From positions 3,386,001 to 3,450,000 of the forward strand of contig NZ_CP045740.1 of NCBI RefSeq assembly GCF_009650765.1: a stretch of DNA of 64,000 nucleotides. Reading direction: 5' to 3'. This DNA is from Streptomyces sp. SUK 48. Its GTDB lineage: Bacteria > Actinomycetota > Actinomycetes > Streptomycetales > Streptomycetaceae. A program made the translations under genes and the position numbers. Each line of letters begins with the position of its first letter. Positions within the stretch are counted from its first letter, which is position 1. Below, in pieces: positions 10,051-18,546 of the stretch. Under the pieces are notes generated by a model. It was not told where the DNA came from. It did not search any database and saw only the letters and a program-made list of their open reading frames with translations.

Positions 10051-10107
10051 CATGCAAAGGGCCGGCTCAGGGACCGTGGCCCCCTGCCCCGGAGCTCCCT
10101 TTGCATG
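10051..10107. promoter_or_regulatory. 11-bp perfect inverted repeat upstream of the choline operon
   Basis: CATGCAAAGGG at 10051-10061 is repeated exactly in inverted orientation as CCCTTTGCATG at 10097-10107, with 35 bases between. It lies 41-97 bases upstream of the ATG of the first gene of the choline/betaine operon and downstream of the LysR gene. Two half-sites spaced about four helical turns (centre to centre 46 bp) suit a looping or paired-dimer repressor site; a stem-loop with so large a loop is less likely. The regulator is not identified. Confidence 0.5.
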
Positions 10108-10171
10108 CGGAATCGGGCATCGAAAGTGCGCGGCGTCACTAAAAAGACGGCTAAAAGCGCACGGAAACGGT

Positions 10172-11140
10172 CTATCCCGGGCGCTGCGTTCGGTTCATCG
10201 GACCGGTACAGCCCGTGGCGGCGGGCCCGGCGCCCCGCTCCATCAGCTCGCGGACCCGCTCGCGCAGCCAGGCGTGGGCCGGGTCGGCGTCGTGGCGGGG
10301 GTGCCAGGCGAAGCCGACCGGGGCGGCCGGGAGCCGCAGCGGGATCTCGAAGACGGTCAGCCCGAGAGGCTCGGCGAGCGGGCGGGCCCAGGGGCTGATC
10401 AGGCCGATGAGATCGGTCTCGCGCAGCACGAACAGCGACGCCGGGTAGGTGCCGACGCTGCCCACCACCCGTCTGCTCAGCCCCAGCCCGGCCAGCGCCT
10501 CGTCGACCGGGCCGCGCAGCCGGCCGCGCCGGGACACGATGAGGTGACCGGCCGCCGAGGCGAACCGTTCGGGGGTCAACTCCCCTTCCAGCAAAGGGTG
10601 TCCGGAGCGTACGACACCGAGCATGCGGTCCTCGTAGACCGTCTCCTGGCGCACCTCGGGGTCGGTGGTGTCGATCACCCCGATCTCCAGGTCGGCGGTG
10701 CCCTGGCGCAGGAACGGGGCGTCGATGTGGCTCTCGGACAGAAAGCGCAGCCGGATGCCGGGGGCCTCGCGCGCGGCGCGGGCGAGGAGGGCGGCGCCAT
10801 GGGTGGCCACGATGGCGTCGTGGCCGAGGATCGCGAAGGTACGGCTCACCGTGCGCAGGTCGGTGTCCCGGCCGGGCGCGAACAGGGCGCGCGCCCGCTC
10901 CACCACGGCGCTCACCTCGGCCCGGACGGCCAGGGCGTGCGGGGTCGGCACCATCTGCCGGCCGGCCCGCACCAGGACGGGATCGCCGAGCGCCTTGCGG
11001 ATGCGGCCGAGGGTGCGGCTCATGGCCGGCTCGGACAGATGCAGCCGGCGCGCCGCGCCCCGCACGCTCTGCTCCTCCAGGAGCACGTCCAGCGCGACCA
11101 GCAGATTCAGGTCGAGGCCAGTTGATTGCGTCATGCGCAT
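10172..11140 (-). CDS. LysR-family transcriptional regulator
   Basis: A 322-residue LysR-type regulator. The N-terminal winged helix is typical (LDLNLLVALDVLLEEQSVRGAARRLHLSEPAMSRTLGRIRKALGDPVLVR), followed by the two-lobed effector-binding domain to about residue 300. The start may be ATG 11140 or ATG 11134; an AAGGA at 11145-11149 lies 4 and 10 bases before them. It is divergent from an MFS exporter with a 93-bp gap, the usual arrangement for a LysR protein and its target. A palindrome at 11158-11171 in the gap is a candidate binding site. The inducer is unknown. Confidence 0.88.
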   Translation of the reverse strand: MRMTQSTGLDLNLLVALDVLLEEQSVRGAARRLHLSEPAMSRTLGRIRKALGDPVLVRAGRQMVPTPHALAVRAEVSAVVERARALFAPGRDTDLRTVSRTFAILGHDAIVATHGAALLARAAREAPGIRLRFLSESHIDAPFLRQGTADLEIGVIDTTDPEVRQETVYEDRMLGVVRSGHPLLEGELTPERFASAAGHLIVSRRGRLRGPVDEALAGLGLSRRVVGSVGTYPASLFVLRETDLIGLISPWARPLAEPLGLTVFEIPLRLPAAPVGFAWHPRHDADPAHAWLRERVRELMERGAGPAATGCTGPMNRTQRPG

Positions 11141-11157
11141 TCATTCCTTGCATAAGT

Positions 11158-11171
11158 TGCACTGGAGTGCA
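11158..11171. promoter_or_regulatory. palindrome between LysR gene and MFS gene
   Basis: TGCACT-GG-AGTGCA is a perfect 6+2+6 palindrome in the 93-bp divergent region, 18 bases upstream of the LysR start. LysR proteins bind imperfect palindromes in such regions, so this is a candidate autoregulatory site. That assignment is an inference from position and symmetry. Confidence 0.4.
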
Positions 11172-11233
11172 GGTCAGGATCGAGCCTACGGTGAGCGTGC
11201 ATCCCTTTCACCGTCCAGCTCCCGGGAGGAGCC

Positions 11234-12649
11234 GTGCCCTCGCACGCCCTGAAACGCCCCGCCCTGCTCGCCCTGTGCGCCTGTGTCCTGGTCGCGCAGA
11301 GCATGGTGGCGGCGATCAACCTGCTGATACCGCAGCTGGGTTCGTCCGCGCTGCACCCCTCGCACGCCGAGATCCTGTGGACGGTCGACGCCTATGTCAT
11401 CGTCTTCGCCGGACTGCTGATCCCCGCCGGGGCGCTCGGCGACCGGCACGGGCGCAAGGGGGCGCTGCTCGCCGGGCTCGCGCTGTTCGCGGCGGGCGCC
11501 GCGACCAGTGCCCTGGCGGGGGCGCCGCTCGTGCTGATCGTGGGCCGGGGGCTGTCCGGCGCGGGCGCCGCGCTGATCACCCCGGCCACGCTGTCCCTGC
11601 TGATGCGGCTGGCGGCGCCCGCGCAGCGGCTCGGCGCGATGGCCGCGTGGACGCTGTCGATCGGGCTCGGCGGGGCCGCGGGCAATCTCGGCGGCGGGCT
11701 CGCGGGTCAGTTCCTCGGCTGGCGGGCGCTGTTCTGGGCCATGGTGCCGCTCGCGGCGCTGCTGATCGCGGTGGTGGCACGCGTCGTCCCGCGCACCGAG
11801 CGCGCGACCGCGGGCCACACCGATCCGCTCGGCGCGGTGCTGCTGGTCGCGGGGCTGGTGGCCGTGCTCTTCGGGATCATCGAGGGGCCGTCGTACGGCT
11901 GGCTGTCGGCGCGGATCGCCGGCGCGTTCGGCGCAGGAGTGGTGCTGGTGGCGGCGTTCACGGTGCACGCGCTGCGCGCCCGGGGCCCGCTGTTCGACCC
12001 GCGGGTCTTCGCCTCGCCCCGGCTGCGGGCGGCGTCCCTCGGCACGGCGACCGCGTTCTTCGGCCTCTTCTCCCTGTTCTTCGTCAACTCCCAGTACCTG
12101 CAAGAGGTCAAGGGGTACGGTCCCGCCGTCACCGGGGTGGCGATCATGCCGCTGGTGATCGGGATGACGGGGGCGCAGATCCTGGCCAAGCGCTGGTCCG
12201 ACCACCCCCGCACCCTCGTCGGCACCGGGCTCGCGCTCATCGGCCTCGGCCTGCTCGGCGCGTCCACGGCGTCCGGGTCGACGCCGTACGGGCTCTTCGT
12301 CTGCTGGCTCCTGGTCATCTCCACCGGCGCGGGCCTGTCCATGCCGCCCCTGACCATGGGCGTCGTCACGTCCCTCCCGCCGCACCAGGCGGGGCTGGGC
12401 TCGGGCCTCGGCACGACGGCCCGGGAGACGGGCGCGGCCCTCGGCGTCGCCGTGACCGGCACGGTGCTCTCGGGCCATGCCGGCCTGCTCCAGGGAATGG
12501 GGCCGGCGTTGCGGGTGGTGGGAGTGGTGGTGCTGGTGGCCACGGCGCTGGTGGTGCGGGGATACGGCCTGCGCACGGCCTCGTCGGCGCCGTCGGCCCC
12601 GTCGGCCCCGTCGGCCCCGGAGAAGGTGCCGACGGGCGCGGGTCGTTGA
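11234..12649 (+). CDS. MFS transporter, DHA2 (EmrB/QacA) family
   Basis: Inner-membrane drug:proton antiporter of 471 residues with about 14 hydrophobic helices. It shows the motif A loop GDRHGRKGALLAG between helices 2 and 3 and a motif C-like region (LGGAAGNLGGGLAGQFLGWRALFW). The GTG start at 11234 follows GGGAGGAGCC at good spacing. The C terminus is a short Ser-Ala-Pro repeat encoded by four near-identical 9-base units, probably cytoplasmic and dispensable. Expression is probably set by the divergent LysR regulator. Substrate cannot be read from sequence; exporters of this family typically remove hydrophobic or cationic toxic compounds. Confidence 0.9.
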   Translation: MPSHALKRPALLALCACVLVAQSMVAAINLLIPQLGSSALHPSHAEILWTVDAYVIVFAGLLIPAGALGDRHGRKGALLAGLALFAAGAATSALAGAPLVLIVGRGLSGAGAALITPATLSLLMRLAAPAQRLGAMAAWTLSIGLGGAAGNLGGGLAGQFLGWRALFWAMVPLAALLIAVVARVVPRTERATAGHTDPLGAVLLVAGLVAVLFGIIEGPSYGWLSARIAGAFGAGVVLVAAFTVHALRARGPLFDPRVFASPRLRAASLGTATAFFGLFSLFFVNSQYLQEVKGYGPAVTGVAIMPLVIGMTGAQILAKRWSDHPRTLVGTGLALIGLGLLGASTASGSTPYGLFVCWLLVISTGAGLSMPPLTMGVVTSLPPHQAGLGSGLGTTARETGAALGVAVTGTVLSGHAGLLQGMGPALRVVGVVVLVATALVVRGYGLRTASSAPSAPSAPSAPEKVPTGAGR

Positions 12650-12674
12650 CCACCTGCGAGGCGCCCGCACAGGC

Positions 12675-12713
12675 GTGGGCCCCGCTCCGGAAGAGAACCG
12701 GAGCGGGGCCCAC
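12675..12713. terminator. strong bidirectional hairpin terminator
   Basis: A perfect 16-bp stem (GTGGGCCCCGCTCCGG at 12675-12690 with its complement at 12698-12713) closes a 7-base loop. It sits between the ends of the convergent MFS and mdh genes and has no long U-tract on either side, as is usual for Streptomyces terminators. It probably stops both transcripts. Confidence 0.85.
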
Positions 12714-12746
12714 GTGGCTTTGCCGCTGAACCGCCGGAGGCGAAGG

Positions 12747-13826
<1,080 letters not shown>

Positions 13827-13912
13827 CTATCGCGCATCCGGCATGCGAGACGTGCGGGGCCCTGTGGCTCACCCCACAGAAGATCGCGCGGGGACGGAAA
13901 GGACAGGAAAGA

Positions 13913-13954
13913 GGCGGCCGTCCGTCCGGAGAGGGTGGACGGAAACGGCCGCCG
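13913..13954 (-). terminator. hairpin downstream of the HTH membrane protein gene
   Basis: GGCGGCCG..CCGTCC at 13913-13927 pairs with GGACGG..CGGCCGCC at 13938-13954, giving a long stem with a small internal bulge. It lies about 100 bases after the stop of the minus-strand HTH gene and before the mdh promoter, so it probably separates the two transcripts. Confidence 0.55.
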
Positions 13955-14054
13955 GTGGGGGTACCGGCGCACCGGTCTCCCGTGGGGGGTACCGGTTCGC
14001 CTGCCCAAGATCCGCCCGGGCATGCCTGCCGATCAGGAATTCATCCGTTCGGCT

Positions 14055-15287
14055 TCACCGCGTGCAGCCCGTACGGCCCGACGCGAGCGTGGCGCACGCC
14101 CTCGCCCGGGCCGGATCCGGCACGGCGATCATCGGGGTGTAGGCGATGGTGTCGCCCGCCTCGGTGGCCTCCCCGGACTCGCGGTCCTTGCCCCGCGCCC
14201 CGGTGACGTCGACCTTGTCACCGGGCACCGCGCCGGTGATGCGGCCCCACGCGGCGCCGCAGACCTTGCTGTAGCGGACCTCCAGGACGGTGGTGCCGAG
14301 GGTGACGGTCTGGGCGGTGGTCACCTGGTCGCCGCTGCATCCCATCGACTCGGCGTCCTTGCCCGCGCAGTCCGCGCCGGAGCACTTCACCCCGGGCGGC
14401 AGGCTCGCCCGCGGACTCGCGCTCCGGGCGGGCTTCTTGGCCGCCGCCTCGTGCGTGCCGCCGCCGTGGTCCCCGGTGAGGTAGAAGACGCCGAGGATGA
14501 GCAGCAGGACGGTGACGAACCCGCCGAGGAACATCAGCACCGGCTGCCGGTACCCGGGCTTGGGGTCAGGGGCGGGATCGGGGGCGGACGTGGGCGCGGG
14601 AGCGGAGGGCGGTACGGCGTCGGAGCCCTGAGTGCCCTGGGGGTCCTGAGGACTCCGAGTGCCCTGAGTGCCCTGAGGACTCCGGGGGTTCTCCGGCTCC
14701 GGCTCGCCCGGGACCCGCGCCGGCTCCGGCCACGCACCCGGCCGGCCGCTCGCCCGCGAGGGCCCCTGATACCCGGCCAGCCCCCACGAGTTGCCGCCGG
14801 ACGAGTCGGCCGTCGCACCCCCGGCGCCCTGACCGCCCTGGGTGCCCTGGGTGCCCTGGGTGCCCTGGGTGCCTTGGCCGCCCTCGGTGTTCCCGCGCTC
14901 CTCCGTGTCCCCGCGCCGCTCCGCCGCCCCGGCCGTCGGCTGCGCCGGAACCTTCGGGACGGCGAGCGTGCCGCCCTCGGTCCGGTGTTCCCGTGCCACG
15001 TATTCGTGCCCCAACTCCGCCCGGCTCCAGGCCCGTTCGGCCAGCTCCCACATCGTGATGATCGGCACCGGGCTGGTCCCCGCCGCCTCCGCCAGCGCGA
15101 CGGCCGCGCCCTTGGGGGCGAGGCGCCGTCCGGCGAGGTAGTCCGCCCAGGACGTCCTGCCGTAGCCCGTGCGGTCGGCCAGGGCCGCGTCACCGAGCCC
15201 GCCGAGGTCCACGAGCCACCGCAGCTGACTGACGAACTCCTTGATCTCCGGGTCGAGTTCGTTCGGCAAGGTCTTCCAACGAGGCAT
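14055..15287 (-). CDS. membrane-anchored XRE-type HTH protein with DUF2690-like outer domain
   Basis: A 410-residue protein with three parts. Residues about 15-80 are a cytoplasmic helix-turn-helix region (DAALADRTGYGRTSWADYLAGRRLAPKG). A long low-complexity linker follows, rich in Gly-Thr-Gln, Ser and Pro. One transmembrane helix lies near residue 255-275 (PVLMFLGGFVTVLLLILGVFYLT), and the outside domain carries four or five cysteines (VKCSGADCAGKDAESMGC, SKVCGAAWGRI) as in DUF2690 proteins. ATG 15287 is chosen because GGGGGGAG precedes it at five bases; an ATG 15 bases upstream has no such site. The design suggests a one-component membrane regulator that senses the cell exterior. Function is unknown. 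Confidence 0.8.
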   Translation of the reverse strand: MPRWKTLPNELDPEIKEFVSQLRWLVDLGGLGDAALADRTGYGRTSWADYLAGRRLAPKGAAVALAEAAGTSPVPIITMWELAERAWSRAELGHEYVAREHRTEGGTLAVPKVPAQPTAGAAERRGDTEERGNTEGGQGTQGTQGTQGTQGGQGAGGATADSSGGNSWGLAGYQGPSRASGRPGAWPEPARVPGEPEPENPRSPQGTQGTRSPQDPQGTQGSDAVPPSAPAPTSAPDPAPDPKPGYRQPVLMFLGGFVTVLLLILGVFYLTGDHGGGTHEAAAKKPARSASPRASLPPGVKCSGADCAGKDAESMGCSGDQVTTAQTVTLGTTVLEVRYSKVCGAAWGRITGAVPGDKVDVTGARGKDRESGEATEAGDTIAYTPMIAVPDPARARACATLASGRTGCTR

Positions 15288-15462
15288 GGTCTCCCCCCTC
15301 ATCCCCACTTTCGTACCGGACGGTCACCGTTCAGCGGAACGGTCACTTCCGTGCCACAGCGCGAACACAGCCGTTGTTCAGGCCGTTCGCCAGGCGCCAG
15401 GGTGTGTCGGGCGGCGGTTCGTCCCTCATCGGGGGTGGGGACGAACCGCCGTACCATCGCCC

Positions 15463-15933
15463 CTATTTGGTCATCGTGAAGTGCAGCGTGTTGCTCACGA
15501 ACGGGATCTCCAGCAGGGGATGCGGCTGGGCCATCAGGGCCAGCAGGACGATCGCCAGACCGAGGACGCCGTAGGTGCTGATGTCGGTGAAGCGGGAGCG
15601 GACCGCGAGCATGCCGACGCCGGGCAGCATCCAGCGCAGCACCGCGCCGGCCAGCAGCGCGGCGCCGATCAGCAGGGTGCCGACCCGGAACACGTCGAAC
15701 GCGGTCAGCAGCAGGCCGAGCGCGACCGTGCCCAGCACCACCAGCAGGGGCCACTGCCGGGCGGGCGCGGGGGCGTCACGGGGCGCGGCCCGGCCGCCGC
15801 CCTCCGGCCGTGCGGTGTCCCGGGTGAACAACGGGAAGCGGCGGGTGACCCGCCGCGGGCGCCCCTCGGCGTCGGGGGCGCTGATCGCGTCGCGGACGGT
15901 CTCCTCGCCGTCCCGCGTGTCCTCAGCCGGCAC
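15463..15933 (-). CDS. DUF3017 small membrane protein
   Basis: A 156-residue protein with a charged, Arg-rich N-terminal half and three hydrophobic helices in the C-terminal half ([50 protein letters not shown]). This is the form of the actinobacterial DUF3017 family, usually encoded next to folD, as here. The GTG at 15933 lies inside the end of folD (11-base overlap), so the two are translated from one message. No enzymatic motif is visible and the role is unknown; the conserved position suggests a link to one-carbon metabolism or simple co-expression. Confidence 0.8.
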   Translation of the reverse strand: MPAEDTRDGEETVRDAISAPDAEGRPRRVTRRFPLFTRDTARPEGGGRAAPRDAPAPARQWPLLVVLGTVALGLLLTAFDVFRVGTLLIGAALLAGAVLRWMLPGVGMLAVRSRFTDISTYGVLGLAIVLLALMAQPHPLLEIPFVSNTLHFTMTK

Positions 15934-16777
15934 TGCGCTCCGCCGCCTCGACCACGTTGACCAGCAGCTGGGCCCGGGTCATCGGGCCGACACCGCCGGG
16001 GTTGGGGGAGATGAAACCGGCCACCCCGGTCACGTCCGGGTGGACGTCGCCGACGATCTTGCCCTCGGCGTTGCGGGAGACGCCCACGTCCAGGACGGCC
16101 GCGCCCGGCTTGATGTCCTCGGCGCGGATCAGGTGCGGGGAGCCGGCCGCGGCCACGACGATGTCGGCCCGCTTGAGGTGGGCGGACAGATCGCGGGTGC
16201 CGGTGTGGCACTGGGTCACGGTGGCGTTCTCGCTGCGGCGGGTGAGCAGCAGCGGCATCGGGCGCCCGATGGTGACGCCCCGGCCGACGACCACGACCTC
16301 GGCGCCCTTGATCTCCACGCCGTAGCGGCGCAGCAGGGTGAGGATGCCGTTGGGGGTGCAGGGCAGCGGGGCGGGCTCGTTGAGGACCAGGCGCCCGAGG
16401 TTCATCGGGTGCAGGCCGTCCGCGTCCTTGGCCGGGTCCATCAGCTCCAGGATGCGGTTCTCGTCGATGCCCTTGGGCAGCGGCAGCTGGACGATGTAGC
16501 CGGTGCAGGCCGGGTCCTCGTTCAGCTCGCGGACGACCGCCTCGATCTCCTCCTGGGTGGCCGTGGCCGGCAGCTCGCGCTGGATGGAGGCGAGGCCCAC
16601 CTCCGCGCAGTCGCGGTGCTTGCCCGCGACGTACTTGCGGCTGCCGGGGTCGTCCCCGACCAGGATCGTGCCGAGTCCGGGCGTGACGCCCTTCTCCTTC
16701 AGCGCCGCCACGCGGGCGGTCAGATCGGACTTGATCGCGGCTGCGGTGGCCTTGCCATCGAGAATCTGGGCGGTCAT
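15923..16777 (-). CDS. folD: methylenetetrahydrofolate dehydrogenase / cyclohydrolase
   Basis: Bifunctional FolD, 284 residues, full length. It converts 5,10-methylene-THF to 5,10-methenyl-THF (NADP) and then to 10-formyl-THF, supplying formyl groups for purine synthesis (purN and purH are about 6 kb away). Visible motifs are the catalytic region [21 protein letters not shown] with the key lysine, [10 protein letters not shown], the nucleotide loop [16 protein letters not shown] and the FolD signature [15 protein letters not shown]. The loop has Gly where many FolDs have Ser, common in actinobacteria. It is upstream of, and overlaps, the DUF3017 gene. Confidence 0.96.
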   Translation of the reverse strand: MTAQILDGKATAAAIKSDLTARVAALKEKGVTPGLGTILVGDDPGSRKYVAGKHRDCAEVGLASIQRELPATATQEEIEAVVRELNEDPACTGYIVQLPLPKGIDENRILELMDPAKDADGLHPMNLGRLVLNEPAPLPCTPNGILTLLRRYGVEIKGAEVVVVGRGVTIGRPMPLLLTRRSENATVTQCHTGTRDLSAHLKRADIVVAAAGSPHLIRAEDIKPGAAVLDVGVSRNAEGKIVGDVHPDVTGVAGFISPNPGGVGPMTRAQLLVNVVEAAERSAG

Positions 16778-17099
16778 ACCCCCATCCTCCAGGATGACCG
16801 CCCCGGGGTTCCAATCCGGGGCCGTATCGGGGTCCGCGTCCGGGTCCGCGTCCAGGTCCGTACCGGGGTCCTCATCAGGGTCGGGCGCGTGTCAGGGCAC
16901 ATGTCCGGGTGATCACCGATGTTGCACTTGCACAACACCCGGGGATTCCGGCTGGACAAGTCAGTATCTGGTCAAGAACCATGAACGCACAGTGCAGCGG
17001 GCAGCTCATCGGGGGACGGACCGCATCTGTAGAAACTCTCCTCCGTGCAGTGCCGCGCCTCGTCCCCGCACTCGCTCGAACAACGGAGGAAGACCAACC
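16778..17099. other. 322-bp intergenic region between folD and a membrane-protein gene
   Basis: This divergent region holds the folD promoter and that of the plus-strand membrane protein. It contains about four imperfect 12-base repeats of a GGGTCCGCGTCC type at about 16829-16880 and a direct repeat TTGCAC-TTGCAC at 16922-16933 followed by an AT-richer stretch. An AACGGAGGAAG ribosome site at 17081-17091 serves the downstream gene. No gene is supported in it. Confidence 0.5.
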
Positions 17100-17627
17100 A
17101 TGAGCTACGGCGACCCGAACAACCCCTACGGCGCTCCCCAGGGGCAGCAGCCGCAGCAGCCCGGGTACGGCTACCCGGCCGCGCCGCCGGTCCAGCAGTC
17201 GTACGCCGCCGCCCCGATGACCGCCATGCCGGGCAAGGTCAACTCGGCCCGCGTGATGCTGTGGGTGATCGTCGCCCTCCAGGTCATCGGCGTGGGCCTC
17301 TTCGCCTTCTCCGCCGTGGCCGTCAACAAGGCCAAGCACGACAACTCCGTGCCGGGCCTCGCCGACTACCCGGTGGGCGTGCTGTGGGCCTTCGTGGTGC
17401 TCGCGCTCGCCTGGCTGGTGTGGGCGGTCGTGCTGGCCACGAAGTTCTCCTCCGGCGGCAACAACCTGCGCGTCACGACGCTGGTGTTCGGCATCCTGAC
17501 CGCGGTGCTCGGCGTCTACCCGTTCCTCGTCGTCGTGGGCATCTTCCACATCGTGCTGGGCATCCTGATCGCCTGCTTCGTCGGCGGTGCCGACGGCAAG
17601 GCGTGGTTCGGCCGCCCGCGTTACTGA
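17100..17627 (+). CDS. small membrane protein with Gln/Pro-rich N terminus
   Basis: A 175-residue protein. The first 45 residues are Gly/Pro/Gln/Tyr-rich (PNNPYGAPQG, PGYGYPAAPPVQQS), like the disordered cytoplasmic tails of many Streptomyces membrane proteins. Four hydrophobic helices follow (RVMLWVIVALQVIGVGLFAF, VLWAFVVLALAWLVWAVVLA, LVFGILTAVLGVYPFLVVVG, IFHIVLGILIACFVG). ATG at 17100 has GGAGGAAG about 9 bases before it. No catalytic motif is visible and I do not recognise the family. It precedes the FHA-kinase pair but a hairpin at 17668-17704 separates them. Confidence 0.75.
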   Translation: MSYGDPNNPYGAPQGQQPQQPGYGYPAAPPVQQSYAAAPMTAMPGKVNSARVMLWVIVALQVIGVGLFAFSAVAVNKAKHDNSVPGLADYPVGVLWAFVVLALAWLVWAVVLATKFSSGGNNLRVTTLVFGILTAVLGVYPFLVVVGIFHIVLGILIACFVGGADGKAWFGRPRY

Positions 17628-17667
17628 GCGAGGCCGCGGCGCGAGCGTTTCGCGCCATTCGGCATCC

Positions 17668-17704
17668 GGGGCCGTGTCTCACCCTTCCAGGGGGACACGG
17701 CCCC
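17668..17704 (+). terminator. hairpin terminator after the small membrane protein gene
   Basis: GGGGCCGTGTC at 17668-17678 pairs with GACACGGCCCC at 17694-17704 (11 bp, 15-base loop), 40 bases after the stop codon at 17627. A second shorter hairpin (GGCGCGA..TTCGCGCC, about 17638-17656) lies just before it. Together they should end the upstream transcript. Confidence 0.7.
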
Positions 17705-17754
17705 CGTGCGTCGCCCTACTCTGGGAGAAGCCGTCAGGCACGGGGAGACGCACC

Positions 17755-18546
17755 TTGTACAGCATCATCGTCGTACCTCCGCCGACCACGGAGGACCGGC
17801 AGCAGCGCGGCCAGATTCGCCTCGCCCCCGGCGAGCGCCTCCGCTTCGGGCGGGCGCCCGGGAACGATCTGCCGATCCCGCACGAGGGAGTCTCGCGCCG
17901 GGCCGGTGAACTCGGCGCCCAGGGCGCGTTCTGGACGCTGAGCAACCTGTCCGCGCACCAGACGTACGTCGTGGAGAACCCGGAGGGCGCGGGCGAGCAC
18001 ATCAAGGTCGGTCCGGGCCGGCTGGACGCGCCGGTGCCCTTCGAGTTCTCCCGGATCGTGCTGCCCGCGGGCGGCGATCTGCTCGCCGTCGAGGTGTGGG
18101 CGCCGCGCCACGACTATCTGCGCGACGGCTGCGGGACCGACGGCGACACCACCGCCCCGGCCTTCTCCGTCGACCGCACCAAGCGCTACTTCGCCGTGCT
18201 GGCCGCCCTGTGCGAGCCCCGGCTGCGCGGCAACCCGCACGCCCCGCCGCCCACCGTCGACCAGGTCGTGGACCGGCTCGCGCCCTCCTGGCCGGCCGCC
18301 TCGCGCACCTCGGTGCAGTGGAACATCGACTACCTCGCGGTGAAACTGCGGCTCAAACCCGGCCCGGAGACAGCGGATCCGGGCCCCCGGCTGAACGGCA
18401 AGAAGGAGTCGCTGGTCTCGCTGGCGCTCCGCTTCGACCTGGTGCGCGAGGACGACCTGATCGTGCTGTCGGGCACCGGACCGGACACAGGGCCCGGGTC
18501 CGGGTCGGAGTCCGGGTCCGGGGCCGCGCGCCGGACCGCCCGGTGA
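17755..18546 (+). CDS. FHA-domain protein with winged-helix-like C-terminal region
   Basis: A 263-residue cytoplasmic protein. Residues about 15-115 fit an FHA phosphothreonine-binding domain: RFGRAPGNDLPIPHEGVSRRAGEL followed by WTLSNLSAHQTYVVE. Residues about 135-235 (RTKRYFAVLAALCEPRL, TSVQWNIDYLAVKLRLK) look like a winged-helix fold. The chosen start is TTG at 17755, since GGGGAGA lies six bases before it and no ATG or GTG fits near the FHA start. The stop overlaps the GTG of a Ser/Thr kinase gene by four bases, so the two are translationally coupled; the FHA protein is probably a substrate or adaptor of that kinase. Confidence 0.75.
   Translation: MYSIIVVPPPTTEDRQQRGQIRLAPGERLRFGRAPGNDLPIPHEGVSRRAGELGAQGAFWTLSNLSAHQTYVVENPEGAGEHIKVGPGRLDAPVPFEFSRIVLPAGGDLLAVEVWAPRHDYLRDGCGTDGDTTAPAFSVDRTKRYFAVLAALCEPRLRGNPHAPPPTVDQVVDRLAPSWPAASRTSVQWNIDYLAVKLRLKPGPETADPGPRLNGKKESLVSLALRFDLVREDDLIVLSGTGPDTGPGSGSESGSGAARRTAR

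Noticed and set aside
16909..17103. 64-codon frame just before the small membrane-protein gene
   Set aside because: No ribosome site, no motif, and it covers the repeats and leader region of the downstream gene.
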